DNA from: Parapedobacter defluvii
GTDB taxonomy: Bacteria > Bacteroidota > Bacteroidia > Sphingobacteriales > Sphingobacteriaceae
Length of the DNA: 64,000 bases
NCBI RefSeq assembly: GCF_014642075.1
Contig: NZ_BMIK01000023.1
Coordinates: forward strand, 21,064-85,063
Direction: 5' to 3'
Shown here: piece by piece, positions 54,724 to 63,934 of the stretch
Position numbering within the stretch: the first letter of the stretch is position 1
How the letters are laid out: each line of letters opens with the position of its first letter
The notes under the pieces: model-generated
Database searches by the model: none
Told to the model about the DNA's origin: nothing
Seen by the model: only the letters and a program-made list of their open reading frames with translations
Position numbers and translations under genes: made by a program

Positions 54724-54992
54724 TGCGTTGGTATTTCGGCGAAATTGGCTTACTTCGGGTGAAGTTCGCGTTCTAAATTGAAATAACCAAGCGTTTTCAG
54801 CCGGAATATTCCCCAACCTGACAAAAAACAGTGCGAAACGGACTTACCCGGCGCAAACTATCCGCCCTTAGTTTGTTTTGCCTATCGGATGGCGGAGGAA
54901 TTGCCCCTACCTTGGCTTCATTGAAACCGCTGGGCGATTGCGCAAAAACAGGAAGCTTCCGATCGGTCCGGCCGGTTCAAAAATTTCAAAAG

Positions 54993-55000
54993 AAAGGAGG
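54993..55000 (+). promoter_or_regulatory. strong Shine-Dalgarno (AAAGGAGG)
   Basis: Near-perfect anti-SD complement 8 nt before the ATG at 55009. Bacteroidota genes usually lack strong SD sites, so this stands out and decides the start of the small two-cysteine gene. Confidence 0.7.
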
Positions 55001-55008
55001 TATTAAGT

Positions 55009-55236
55009 ATGGCATGGTATAGTTTGAATGATCCGGACGCACCTGGCGATCCATCCAGTTACCAGGAAATAGGCTCACCATCGGGATGTTCCGGAAACAA
55101 CCAGATATGTGCTGTCCAGGCTTCAGAAGGCTCTCCGGGCTTTCCTGATCTGACAGACGCCTTGAAAAATGAAATGTTAACAGCTTTGAATACGCATTCT
55201 ACCGCAAATACACCGAATGTACGTTTGAAGACCTAA
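55009..55236 (+). CDS. 75-residue two-cysteine small protein
   Basis: MAWYSLNDPDAPGDPSSYQE followed by SPSGCSGNNQICAVQASEG and a C-terminal NTPNVRLKT. Two Cys in a C-x6-C spacing, Ser/Pro/Gly-rich, no signal peptide and no membrane part. It resembles the mature part of small secreted Bacteroidota proteins (a C-x-G-x-x-x-x-CA-x-Q/D-A pattern, DUF6520-like), but without their N-terminal export signal; the in-frame region upstream has a stop and no ATG. The strong SD sequence supports translation. It faces a thioredoxin-like gene across a terminator. Confidence 0.6.
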   Translation: MAWYSLNDPDAPGDPSSYQEIGSPSGCSGNNQICAVQASEGSPGFPDLTDALKNEMLTALNTHSTANTPNVRLKT

Positions 55237-55255
55237 AACGTTTCCAATAGTCTTG

Positions 55256-55295
55256 AAAAAAGATAGCCCGTCCTGATCAAACGGGCTATCTTTTT
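55256..55295. terminator. bidirectional terminator between small protein and TlpA gene
   Basis: AAAAAGATAGCCCGT / ACGGGCTATCTTTTT, a perfect stem of at least 14 bp with a 9-nt loop and A/T-runs on both sides; it serves both convergent transcripts. Confidence 0.9.
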
Positions 55296-56469
55296 AGTTC
55301 GCTTTGCCAATCACCAAGACTTCCGTTACCTCATCGGTTTCAGTCAATCGCAACCCATTCAGGCGCATAATTTCTTTCAGGCCTTCTAAATCCTTCCATT
55401 TCCTTACCCACACCTGCTTGTCACCGTCCACCTTATTAATGACGGGCGGGCTATCCGGTGAACTAATGTCAAGTTGGAAGAGAAAATCAGACAACCTCGT
55501 TTTTGACCAAGTTGAATCCGGGCTGAACGCGATTACCGGAGTGACCGCCGAATCGACCACCCAACACGGGATGCTTCGATTTTCAATACGCATATGCAAT
55601 CCAAGTTTAAGATTCAAATCGGCCATGATAACCTTCATCCGTTCTTGTTCGGAAAGACTGTCCGGCAATACCGACTCATAACTTATCGCGTACTTTCTCT
55701 CCCACAATGCCATCGGCAAATCTTTCTGTTGCCGGATAAAGCGTTCTTTCGGGACATTTTCAAAAATCATACGGGTTTGCTTCATGTAAGGCAGCTTTCG
55801 GGTAGCCATCTGGGCATATAAAAATGCAGCCGTAACAGGCACATTGATCATATATTCGCGGATTGAACGCTGTGATGTCATACTGTCCCTCCCGTATTTC
55901 AACGACGCTCCTTCGCGATAACCCTGCAACACCGAATAGTTAGCCTGTTGATCAAGATTGATATTCAACGGTTTTGAATAATCAAAAGCCGGATAATCGT
56001 TTTTCACGGGCATAGCGGGAATATTCCCTTCCAATACGTCCTGTATATAAGATTGTTGGATAAATTCACCATCTGTGATAGCGACGACCCGATTTTCTTT
56101 TACCCATACAACGTGCGGAAGGGTCTGGTGCTTAAAATACCCCGATAATGTGGTGTCGTCCGTAATCAAAGGCAGGCGATTACCCTTGGCAAATTCGTTT
56201 CTTGCGAAAAAGGTACTGACCCGCTCCTTCGATTCTTCGCTGACCAGCACAATCTTCAAACGATCCGGGTACTGCTGCTGGAGCTTATTAAGTTTGGGGA
56301 TCGCCGCTATGCAATTGCTGCATGTGGTAGCGAAAAAATCAATGATGAGTAGTCCATTCTCGGGAGTCGAAAGTTCACGGAAAGACGGCAGCGTACTTCC
56401 AATATCCTGCGCTTTCAGCATCCAGGAACACAATAGCAAACCTATCACTAAAGCTGTTTTATTTTTCAT
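55294..56469 (-). CDS. TlpA-like thioredoxin-domain protein of SusCD cluster
   Basis: 391 residues. Signal peptide to about 20 (LKAQ). Thioredoxin-like domain 22-160 with the redox motif FFATTCSNCIAA (CxxC) and a cis-Pro candidate in QTLPHVVWV. The C-terminal 200 residues are different, ending LTETDEVTEVLVIGKAN, which looks like the DUF3738 end found in some soil bacteria; this second domain is a weaker call. It follows SusD by 1 bp and is the last gene of a SusC-SusD-TlpA operon. Confidence 0.75.
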   Translation of the reverse strand: MKNKTALVIGLLLCSWMLKAQDIGSTLPSFRELSTPENGLLIIDFFATTCSNCIAAIPKLNKLQQQYPDRLKIVLVSEESKERVSTFFARNEFAKGNRLPLITDDTTLSGYFKHQTLPHVVWVKENRVVAITDGEFIQQSYIQDVLEGNIPAMPVKNDYPAFDYSKPLNINLDQQANYSVLQGYREGASLKYGRDSMTSQRSIREYMINVPVTAAFLYAQMATRKLPYMKQTRMIFENVPKERFIRQQKDLPMALWERKYAISYESVLPDSLSEQERMKVIMADLNLKLGLHMRIENRSIPCWVVDSAVTPVIAFSPDSTWSKTRLSDFLFQLDISSPDSPPVINKVDGDKQVWVRKWKDLEGLKEIMRLNGLRLTETDEVTEVLVIGKAN

Positions 56470-56470
56470 T

Positions 56471-57829
56471 TCAACGGGGATTTTGAGTTAATGTGCTGTT
56501 TAATACAACCTCCTGTGGGATGAGCAGGGTATAGCGCAAATCGTTAGGCGGCAGCTCATAGCGAATGCCGTTCAACACCCGGACGATGGTTTTGGCAAAC
56601 TCAGGCTCCAGGTTCAGCCGTCGTAAATCACTCCATCGCAGGTTACGGTATAATAGCTCTTTGCGCCGCTCATTGAGGACATGTGATAGTGCTTCACCGG
56701 CGTCAGTCGTTGTAAACGGAGTAAAATACCCTACCTCCCATCGGTTTTCGAGTAAATGATTCAAATCGGCGAGCCCTTCCTGAATCCTGCCCGTGCGGAT
56801 ATAACATTCTGCCCTGATGAGCCAAAGTTCATCGGCAGCAAGGCCTGCAAAGGAAGATGCGTTGTTTTGTGCATCGTACCTGCCTTTGAATGACCGGCTG
56901 CCATCGGGGTTTATCTTGAAAAATATTGCTTTCCGCAGGTCATGGGCATGGTATTGGGCATACAGGGTTGAATCGACATAAGCCTTGGCCGGATTGAGCG
57001 CACTGTTGCTACTGGTTCCTGCATGGAAGATGATCTCATCGTGAAAGCGGGCGAACGGGATTCCGGCAGTCAGGCTCAGATCATTATAATCCAGTAAGTC
57101 ACCCTGGATCTGTAAGGCGGCCGAGGCAAACCTGGCTGCCTCTTCATAATTCTGCATGCACAAATGCGTACGTGCCAGCGCCGCATAAGCCGCCGCTTTG
57201 CTTGGCCTGGTTTTTACCGTAGCCTGTTCAGGCAGCAGCGCAGAGGCCTGTTCGAAGTCTGTCAGAATCCGCTCGAAGGTCTGCCGGACGGTGCCGCGCC
57301 CCGCCGAGTAGCCGATGTCAGATTTTAGCCGAATCGGGATCCCCGGGACGCGATCCGCATTTTCCGGCTGATACTGTGGAGCGAACAGTTGAGAAAGGGA
57401 AAAGAATGCATACGCCCTGAAGAACATTGCGCTCCCGCGGACACGGTTATAGCGGTCGGGGTCACTTGCGGAATCCAGCTTATCCAAGACCTCAAGCACC
57501 TGATTGGCCTGCATTACTGTTTTGTAAGGCAACTGCCATTGATTGAGCAAAACCGTCTGGCCCGGATCCCAATGGTAATTAAGCCGGTCTTCCTGAGTGG
57601 TCAGGGATTCCCAATTACCGGAAGTCAAATAGTAATTGTCACTCGCAGGCTCGCCCGCGGCGGGAAAACCCATGTTCATATCCGCGGTATTGTCAAGCAG
57701 CGCCTCACAATCTTCTATTGTGGAGGGCTCAGCCATCTTTTTATCGGGCTTGGCTGATAGGTACTCTTCACAGGAAATGCAGGTCATTACAAGCAGGGAT
57801 GCAGCGATGGTGATAAAGATAACTTTCAT
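56471..57829 (-). CDS. RagB/SusD family outer-membrane lipoprotein
   Basis: 452 residues from the ATG at 57829 (MKVIFITIAA); lipobox in MTCISC. SusD-like features: LSAKPDKK at the N-terminus, helical TPR region (ALARTHLCMQNYEEAARFAS), FARFHDEIIFHAGTS, AADELWLIRAECYIRTGR and the C-terminal LTQNPR. It caps the SusC channel and binds the ligand. Operon with SusC upstream, which it overlaps by none but nearly touches. Confidence 0.88.
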   Translation of the reverse strand: MKVIFITIAASLLVMTCISCEEYLSAKPDKKMAEPSTIEDCEALLDNTADMNMGFPAAGEPASDNYYLTSGNWESLTTQEDRLNYHWDPGQTVLLNQWQLPYKTVMQANQVLEVLDKLDSASDPDRYNRVRGSAMFFRAYAFFSLSQLFAPQYQPENADRVPGIPIRLKSDIGYSAGRGTVRQTFERILTDFEQASALLPEQATVKTRPSKAAAYAALARTHLCMQNYEEAARFASAALQIQGDLLDYNDLSLTAGIPFARFHDEIIFHAGTSSNSALNPAKAYVDSTLYAQYHAHDLRKAIFFKINPDGSRSFKGRYDAQNNASSFAGLAADELWLIRAECYIRTGRIQEGLADLNHLLENRWEVGYFTPFTTTDAGEALSHVLNERRKELLYRNLRWSDLRRLNLEPEFAKTIVRVLNGIRYELPPNDLRYTLLIPQEVVLNSTLTQNPR

Positions 57830-57839
57830 GATGGATGTA

Positions 57840-60800
57840 TTAAAGGTTTGCACGGATGCCTATCGAAATGCTAAGAGGATACGGCAGCGCATTTTCATAT
57901 AGCGGATCGATATCCAGTTCAGTTGCTTTCCAAATCAGGATATTCAGATTGCTGCAGTATGCATTTATCTGCACGTTTTTAAAACCGGCGAATTGATTCA
58001 CGGTATACGATACACTTATATCCTGGATCCGTATGTGATCGCCCTTTTCCACGAGGACATCAGATCGTTTATAGAATTCGCTACGGTTATTATTGAGAGG
58101 ATAGCTGAGGGACGGGACGTGAGTAAACGCCTCATCGCCCGGCTTTTGCCAGCGCATTGCATAGTCCTGGTGGGTCTGCCAAAACGTGGCAGCACTGTAG
58201 TCCGAAAACCCATTCCGGAAAAAATGATAACCCAGTTTTGCCTGCAGGTTGACTGATAAGTTCCAAGATTTGTAGGAGAAAGAATTGCGGAGTGTGGCAA
58301 CGTGAACCGGGATACTGGATCCGAAATAAAGAAGGCTTTCGGGCGTACCGAGCAGTATATTCCGGTAGTCAGTGCTCTCCTCCCCGTCAAGATACCCCAT
58401 GGGATCTCCCGTTTCCGGGTTCAGCCCTGCAAAGGGTAATGCATACAGACCATTCAGATCTCTTCCCTTTACCGGATTCAGGGTGTTACCCGCTAATACA
58501 TAATCGCGTGCATAAAGGGGAGCCGCGTAGTAATCCGTTACGATATTCCGGTTATAATTGGAGAGCCATGTGCTTTGCCATGCAAAATCAGGTGAACGGA
58601 TATTTTCGGTATTAATGGTGATATCCAATCCCTTGCCCGCGATGGAACCGGCGTTCACCGTGAGTGAATTGAAACCGGTTGTCGGATCGACGGGACTCCG
58701 GCTGAGCAAGTCCTTTGACCATTTCCTGTACCATTCGATACTTCCGCTTATCCGGTTATTGAGGGTGGCAAAATCCACGGCGCCGTTAAGCGTCGCCGTT
58801 TTCTGCCATCGGAGGTCAGGATTGGCCGGTGTGGTGATGCTGGCCTGGGGCAGCCCGGTAAGGGCGCTCGTACCCTGGTAATAGATGATTGGGATGGCCG
58901 CCTGTGTGGTGATGGCCTGCCCGCTGTAGCCGTACGTGAGCCGCAGCTTCAGGGTGGGGAGATATGAAACACGATAGAAGGGTTCATCGGAAAGTTTCCA
59001 GGCCGCCCCGGTTGACCACAGGGGTGTCCAGCGTTGGTTGCTTCGCTGCCCGAACACATTGGATGCGTCCTGGCGGAAACTACCGGAAAGGATATACCTT
59101 TTCCGGTAGGTAAACGACGCATTGGCATATGCGGAGAGATACCTGTTCAACAGGTCATCCATGTAGAACTCAGCAACGTTCGGAATCCGCTGCCCGCCAA
59201 AGGCTTGGTTGTACAATGGGTAATACCCCGCAAAATCTACGGGTTGATAGGTAAGATTCTGCCTGTTATAACCCAGCAGCGTATTGCCGTTGTTCGTTGT
59301 CGTGATCTGCCGCTGCTCTGCGCCGATGATGGCATTCAGTTCCTTATCATCGTTCCAGCTGGCAGCGTACTTCGCCTGCAAGCGCAGTGTATGGGATTGC
59401 CTGGTTTCATACATGCGGTCCATGCGGTCACCCAGTGGATATGGCCGCTGTGTAACGCCGTTGTCATCCCATTGGCTATAGATATTGATCTTCTCCCGCA
59501 TGGCGTAAGACGCTACGCCGTGCCAGTCTTCAATCTCCGTGTTGCCTTTCTGGTAGGTATAGAGTAGCGCTGCGGACCAGTTCGGTGTAAATGCGTAACC
59601 CAAGTCGCCACTCATCAGGATGTCCTGAACGGCAATGTGCTGCCTGCTTTGGTCGAGTTCGGCGAGGGGCCGGTATTGCCAGTTAAGCAGGTTGCCGTTA
59701 CCTGCCGTGTCCCGGTACAGTTTGCGGTATGCCACGGCGTCAACTAAAGCAGGATTTCCCTGATCGTCTACCAGGCGGAGGTAGGGCCAGTTGGACTTGC
59801 CCCCACCCGAGTATAGCGTACCATACGCAATCGGCGAAAATGTACCGTTGCTGTTTGCACGGCTCTTCGCATAACTGATGGAGGTCTTCAAACTCAGCTT
59901 TTCGGTCAAGTTTACGTTGACGGCGCTACGCAGGGTGAGCCTGTCGTTGTTTGATGTAACCAATTGAAGTTTATTGTTATCATAACCTGCCGATAGCAGG
60001 TAACCCGCAGTCTGGTTTCCGCCATTTATGGTTAGGGCATATTGCTGTAGTGCCTGCGGGCGATACACATGATTTAGGTAGTCCTGCCTGACGTCGTTGC
60101 CCCTGAATCCGTCTATTTGCCGCTGGGCAACATCCATTTCCAGGTCACCCTCCCGCACGCTGTTGAGCAATTCCACAACCGGCGAGACAGTAGGGTAACT
60201 CCATGTATCGTTGATCATTCCATCGTAAAAGCCCTTGTCAAACAGCCACTGTTCGTAATCTATGAAGTCACTGCTTGACATTTCGCGCAGGGCATATAGG
60301 TCTGGCTTTGCGACATGCGTAAAATTGCTAACAAAACCGACGGATGGCTTCCCCGTTTCCGAAGGACGCTTGGTCGTGATTACCACCACACCGTTGCCTG
60401 CCTGAGTGCCCCAGATGGAAGTTGCTGCCGCATCTTTGAGTACATGGATATCCTTTACGTCATTCGGATTGATGTTTCTCGGGTCCCCTTCATAAATTAC
60501 ATTATCCAGCACAATAATCGGCCTGATTTCTCCTGTAAAGGTATTCTGGCCCCGTACCTGCATCATGTAAGTGACCTGGGGCAGGAAATATCCCCGGTCA
60601 CGCCACCTGTAACTTTTCGTCAGGTCAAAGTTTGCCCCGGCCACCAATCCGTCCAGCCGGTCCATCACGTTGGTACTGATGCCGCGGTTGAACAACTTAT
60701 TACTCACCACTTCGAAACTGCCCGTGGCGCGTTCTTTGGAAATGGTTTGGTATCCGGTGCTCACCTCCACTTCTTCAAGCAAGTTTTCGGTGGGTACGAG

Positions 60801-61163
60801 CGTGAAATGATAAGGACCTATGTTTCCTTCGCTGAACTTTTCCTGGATGGTTTGGTGGCCAAGGTACGAAATAACGAGTGTACCGCTTTGCTGCGGTGCG
60901 TAAAGGGTGAATCTACCATCCCGGCCGGAGATTGTTTTCACACTAGTGCCTTTGACGGTAATGGTGGCACCTGAAATGGCGGCTTCCACAGTGTCGGTTA
61001 CAATGCCCGACAACACAGGCCCCGAGGATTCGGGGCGCTGTGCGCGGGCTTCCAAACACATGATCGTTGTTGCAGCCAACAGGCTGAAATATTGTATATA
61101 AGCGTATGTAAGTTTATGTTTGGAAAGTACATACCCCTCCCCTATGCGTAAATTTAGTTTCAT
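57840..61163 (-). CDS. SusC/RagA TonB-linked outer-membrane transporter
   Basis: 1107 residues. Signal to about 41 (LEARAQ), a carboxypeptidase-D-like regulatory domain (GIVTDTVEAAISGATITVKG, about 50-135), the plug (ending HVLKDAAATSIWGTQAGNGV), then a 22-strand barrel to the end. It starts the operon SusC-SusD-TlpA. There is no N-terminal STN domain, so no anti-sigma signalling is expected. The last residue is Leu rather than the usual Phe. Ligand unknown; the TlpA partner suggests a thiol-bearing peptide or metal-bound substrate, an inference. Upstream non-coding region is strongly structured. Confidence 0.9.
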   Translation of the reverse strand: MKLNLRIGEGYVLSKHKLTYAYIQYFSLLAATTIMCLEARAQRPESSGPVLSGIVTDTVEAAISGATITVKGTSVKTISGRDGRFTLYAPQQSGTLVISYLGHQTIQEKFSEGNIGPYHFTLVPTENLLEEVEVSTGYQTISKERATGSFEVVSNKLFNRGISTNVMDRLDGLVAGANFDLTKSYRWRDRGYFLPQVTYMMQVRGQNTFTGEIRPIIVLDNVIYEGDPRNINPNDVKDIHVLKDAAATSIWGTQAGNGVVVITTKRPSETGKPSVGFVSNFTHVAKPDLYALREMSSSDFIDYEQWLFDKGFYDGMINDTWSYPTVSPVVELLNSVREGDLEMDVAQRQIDGFRGNDVRQDYLNHVYRPQALQQYALTINGGNQTAGYLLSAGYDNNKLQLVTSNNDRLTLRSAVNVNLTEKLSLKTSISYAKSRANSNGTFSPIAYGTLYSGGGKSNWPYLRLVDDQGNPALVDAVAYRKLYRDTAGNGNLLNWQYRPLAELDQSRQHIAVQDILMSGDLGYAFTPNWSAALLYTYQKGNTEIEDWHGVASYAMREKINIYSQWDDNGVTQRPYPLGDRMDRMYETRQSHTLRLQAKYAASWNDDKELNAIIGAEQRQITTTNNGNTLLGYNRQNLTYQPVDFAGYYPLYNQAFGGQRIPNVAEFYMDDLLNRYLSAYANASFTYRKRYILSGSFRQDASNVFGQRSNQRWTPLWSTGAAWKLSDEPFYRVSYLPTLKLRLTYGYSGQAITTQAAIPIIYYQGTSALTGLPQASITTPANPDLRWQKTATLNGAVDFATLNNRISGSIEWYRKWSKDLLSRSPVDPTTGFNSLTVNAGSIAGKGLDITINTENIRSPDFAWQSTWLSNYNRNIVTDYYAAPLYARDYVLAGNTLNPVKGRDLNGLYALPFAGLNPETGDPMGYLDGEESTDYRNILLGTPESLLYFGSSIPVHVATLRNSFSYKSWNLSVNLQAKLGYHFFRNGFSDYSAATFWQTHQDYAMRWQKPGDEAFTHVPSLSYPLNNNRSEFYKRSDVLVEKGDHIRIQDISVSYTVNQFAGFKNVQINAYCSNLNILIWKATELDIDPLYENALPYPLSISIGIRANL

Positions 61164-61963
61164 GCAGCGTTGGTAATTAACGGTTTAAGAAAAATTTATT
61201 CTCAAACCGACCGCCAAGCCGAAGAAAATTTCCGCGAATATTTGCAGGTTTGGAAAAAAGCGTCTACTTTTAGCTATTGCATAGTAACCGAAAATAAACA
61301 CCTTCACCAACCTGAGCTAAAAACGGGTTTTTCTTTCAGCATTGGGGTCGGTGGCAGCCGTGGGAAGTGGGCTTTTTTATTGCCTTCATTTTTGGGAGTG
61401 GCGTTTTTTAATGTGCCTTACCCTCAAACTTCGACTGGCTGCGATATTTTTAACAGTATCTATTCGGGGCTGCGCTTAACGTTCTTATATAGATTTTTTA
61501 GGGATTGGCTGTGTACTTTTTTGCTATCGCTAAATGCGATGCTTTCCGCAAGAGGTTTGCGGTGGCGGTAATCTGACGGTTTGGCGGATGTCGTTTTCAT
61601 AATTTTTTTGGTTATAAAACGACGTCAGACTCATAAGTATTGAAGGAAACCAAATTGGAATTAAACCAATAAGGTGAGCCTCAAAGCTTTTGAACTGGTA
61701 CCGTCAAGAACCGCCAAGCCGAAGCTTGGTTCCCCAAAAGTCTGACATGAGGCTCACCCTATTGAATATGATACTACAAAAGTATAATAATTCAATAAAT
61801 GGGCGAGCTCACAGTCTACTCATGGGGAAATTGACGGTTTCGTTCATGAGTGACATCGTATCAGCGGAGGGTTGCCCCCACTCATAATTGTCGCTTAATT
61901 AACTACAGCAAAGATAAACATATAAAAACTAAAATCCAAAGAATTTATATTAAATAATCGGCC
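61164..61963. other. 800-bp non-coding, structured stretch upstream of SusC
   Basis: No convincing gene. It contains CCGCCAAGCCGAAG twice, exactly 500 bp apart (61211-61224 and 61711-61724), a long hairpin at 61673-61758, a GTCAGACT (61624) / AGTCTGAC (61739) pair that crosses it, and an ACTCATG (61818) / CATGAGT (61845) pair. The base composition shifts to AT-rich towards the right. Likely holds the SusC promoter, a structured RNA, or an insertion junction. Confidence 0.45.
61673..61758 (-). ncRNA. candidate structured RNA with UUCG tetraloop
   Basis: Outer stem GGTGAGCCTCA / TGAGGCTCACC is perfect over 11 bp. Inside, on the minus strand, CCAAGC-TTCG-GCTTGG forms a 6-bp stem closed by a C(UUCG)G loop, extended by GAA/TTC after a small bulge. 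The mixture of a long closing stem and a stable tetraloop favours RNA function over a DNA operator. Confidence 0.4.
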
Positions 61964-62578
61964 TTGCAAATGACAGTAATTGAAGAGCTTGCCAAAATAC
62001 TGAAAAGGTATATGAAAAAATTCGGCCTAGGCCCTATTGATATTGCTTTTTTATCCAAGGTAAACAAAAAAACCATCGAAGCAGTTTTAGCCGGTACTGG
62101 AGGTATTGAACTGGATTCGGTGGACGAAATCTCCCTAATCTTTGGCCTACGATATTTCGAATTTGGAAATCCAGATTTTGAGATGCCTTCATTTGATTCT
62201 CTTCCGGAAAAAACGAAAGCGAGGATTGCATTTCGAAAAAAAGAAGGGCCACACGAAGAAACGTCCTACGATCAGCGTCTCTTGAATGAAAAGATTATTG
62301 TAGTATTAGCCGAATACAATCAAGACGGCGAATTCCTGGCAGAACATATCGTGACTAAATTGCTCGAAACCTTTAAAGAAGAAGTAAGCACTAGCGAAGT
62401 CACTACTCGGCTCAACAATCCGTTGAACGAGTACGTTATTCAAACGGACAAAAAGGACACCAAGAAAGAAGGCAAAGGTCGGAAGCCGTATTATTTTCAG
62501 TTGATTAAGAAAATTCCAATTAAGGCCTTAGCCGAGGCTGAAAGAAGATTGAGGAAAGTAAAAAATGAACAACCTTAA
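61964..62578 (+). CDS. HTH-containing protein of AT-rich island
   Basis: 204 residues, no membrane part. The N-terminal 60 residues (IEELAKILKRYMKKFGLGPI, DIAFLSKVNKKTIEAVLAG, DSVDEISLIFGLRYFEF) look like an XRE-type HTH. The C-terminal part (QRLLNEKIIVVLAEYNQDGE, EVSTSEVTTRLNNPL) may be a winged helix with a Lys-rich tail. No named family. It precedes the P-loop ATPase gene by 130 bp and is AT-richer than the core genes. ATG at 61970 is an alternative start. Confidence 0.55.
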   Translation: MQMTVIEELAKILKRYMKKFGLGPIDIAFLSKVNKKTIEAVLAGTGGIELDSVDEISLIFGLRYFEFGNPDFEMPSFDSLPEKTKARIAFRKKEGPHEETSYDQRLLNEKIIVVLAEYNQDGEFLAEHIVTKLLETFKEEVSTSEVTTRLNNPLNEYVIQTDKKDTKKEGKGRKPYYFQLIKKIPIKALAEAERRLRKVKNEQP

Positions 62579-62707
62579 AAAAGAAATCGTGTCGGATTAT
62601 AAAACTAATCACGTAGGGGACTACTAAAACAAAGTTTCCACTAGACCCAAAGTTAGAGAACCGATTAGTTCCTTACTACAATAAACCAACATCGATAAAC
62701 AGATAAA

Positions 62708-63934
62708 ATGAAAACACCGAGACAAGACCTAAACTTTACCGAAGAGGAAATAAATATGCTTTTCGGTTCAATGGCTGCTGAAGACGAGAAGATTGACAGA
62801 TTAAAGGAATATTATTTTAAGGGAACAACCCACGATAAAATCACTGCAAATCTACCACTTAGGATATTGGTTGGACATAAAGGTGTAGGCAAATCCGCAA
62901 TCTTCAAGATAGCAAGAAGCGAAGATGAAAAACGAGGAGTACTACCTATCTTAATCCGACCCGACGATATAGCAGAACTTGGAAAAGACACAAGCGATGT
63001 TTTGCAAACTATTCGAAATTGGAAAAATGGATTATTGGTCATAATCGCATTGAAAACCCTCGAATCAATAGGAATCAAAGAGGAAACCTCTATAATCAAA
63101 AAATCTTTAAAAAATACTGGAGGGATTATTAGCTTTATTACTCAAACTCTATCTCCACTATCCGATAAAATCGACTTAAAACCAACGCAGAAACAAATAA
63201 TTTCAGCTTTTCTTACAAATTCTAAAATTGATATATACATCGACGATCTTGACAGAGGTTGGCAAAATAGAAAGGAAGATATACATAGGATATCTGCATT
63301 GTTGAATGCAGTAAGAGATTTAAGCAACGAAAACGAAGGTTTATATTTTAAGATCGCGTTGCGAAGCGATGTGTATTATTTGGTGAGGACTTCCGATGAA
63401 TCAACGGACAAGATTGAAAACAACGTAATATGGCATAAATGGACTAACCATGAAATATTAGCTATGCTTATTAAACGCATTGAAACATTTTATGGAAGAA
63501 ACTTTGATGAAAAAAAGGCTTTGTCACAAGAACAAAGGCATATAGCAACATTCTTAGACAACGTTTTTGAAAAAAATTTTACGCTTTATGGTCGCTGGGA
63601 GAATGTCCCCATGTATCGTGTCTTGATGTCCATGGTAAGAAAACGGCCAAGAGACCTCGTTATGTTATGTACTTTAGCAGCTAGAAACGCTAATGACCAT
63701 AATATGAAAAAAATTGGCACGTTAAACCTAAAATCAATATTTGAGGAATATTCCCAAGGGAGAATACAAGACACGATAAATGAATTCCAATCCGAACTTA
63801 AGGAGATTCAACGGCTATTATTTAGCATGAAACCCACTAAGAAAGAGTACGATGAAGGCCGAGGATACACCTTTACCACAAGCGAATTAAAATCTAAATT
63901 GAGCAATATAATTAGCCAAGGGTCTGTAAAATGA
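62708..63934 (+). CDS. P-loop ATPase, Sll1717-like, truncated by an IS end
   Basis: 408 residues to the stop at 63934. Walker A LVGHKGVGKSAIFKI, Walker B-like IDIYIDDLDRGW, arginine in FKIALRSDVYYLV, and later MSMVRKRPRDLVMLC belong to KAP/Sll1717-type P-loop ATPases. The last four residues (GSVK) come from DNA that looks like an IS256-like terminus beginning near 63920, so the native protein probably continued. Such ATPases occur in genomic islands, sometimes in anti-phage loci. Base composition is visibly AT-rich. Confidence 0.65.
   Translation: MKTPRQDLNFTEEEINMLFGSMAAEDEKIDRLKEYYFKGTTHDKITANLPLRILVGHKGVGKSAIFKIARSEDEKRGVLPILIRPDDIAELGKDTSDVLQTIRNWKNGLLVIIALKTLESIGIKEETSIIKKSLKNTGGIISFITQTLSPLSDKIDLKPTQKQIISAFLTNSKIDIYIDDLDRGWQNRKEDIHRISALLNAVRDLSNENEGLYFKIALRSDVYYLVRTSDESTDKIENNVIWHKWTNHEILAMLIKRIETFYGRNFDEKKALSQEQRHIATFLDNVFEKNFTLYGRWENVPMYRVLMSMVRKRPRDLVMLCTLAARNANDHNMKKIGTLNLKSIFEEYSQGRIQDTINEFQSELKEIQRLLFSMKPTKKEYDEGRGYTFTTSELKSKLSNIISQGSVK

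Noticed and set aside
54831..55022. 63-residue ORF just upstream of the two-cysteine small gene
   Set aside because: It overlaps the strong SD and start of the small gene and has no signal or motif; the SD fits the later ATG.
61170..61571. 133-residue plus-strand frame in the non-coding stretch upstream of SusC
   Set aside because: No ribosome site or family likeness and a random-looking sequence; the region is better explained by structured repeats.
61460..61600. 46-residue basic minus-strand ORF
   Set aside because: It begins with a plausible ATG but has no promoter or ribosome-binding signal and resembles no family; kept only as a possibility.
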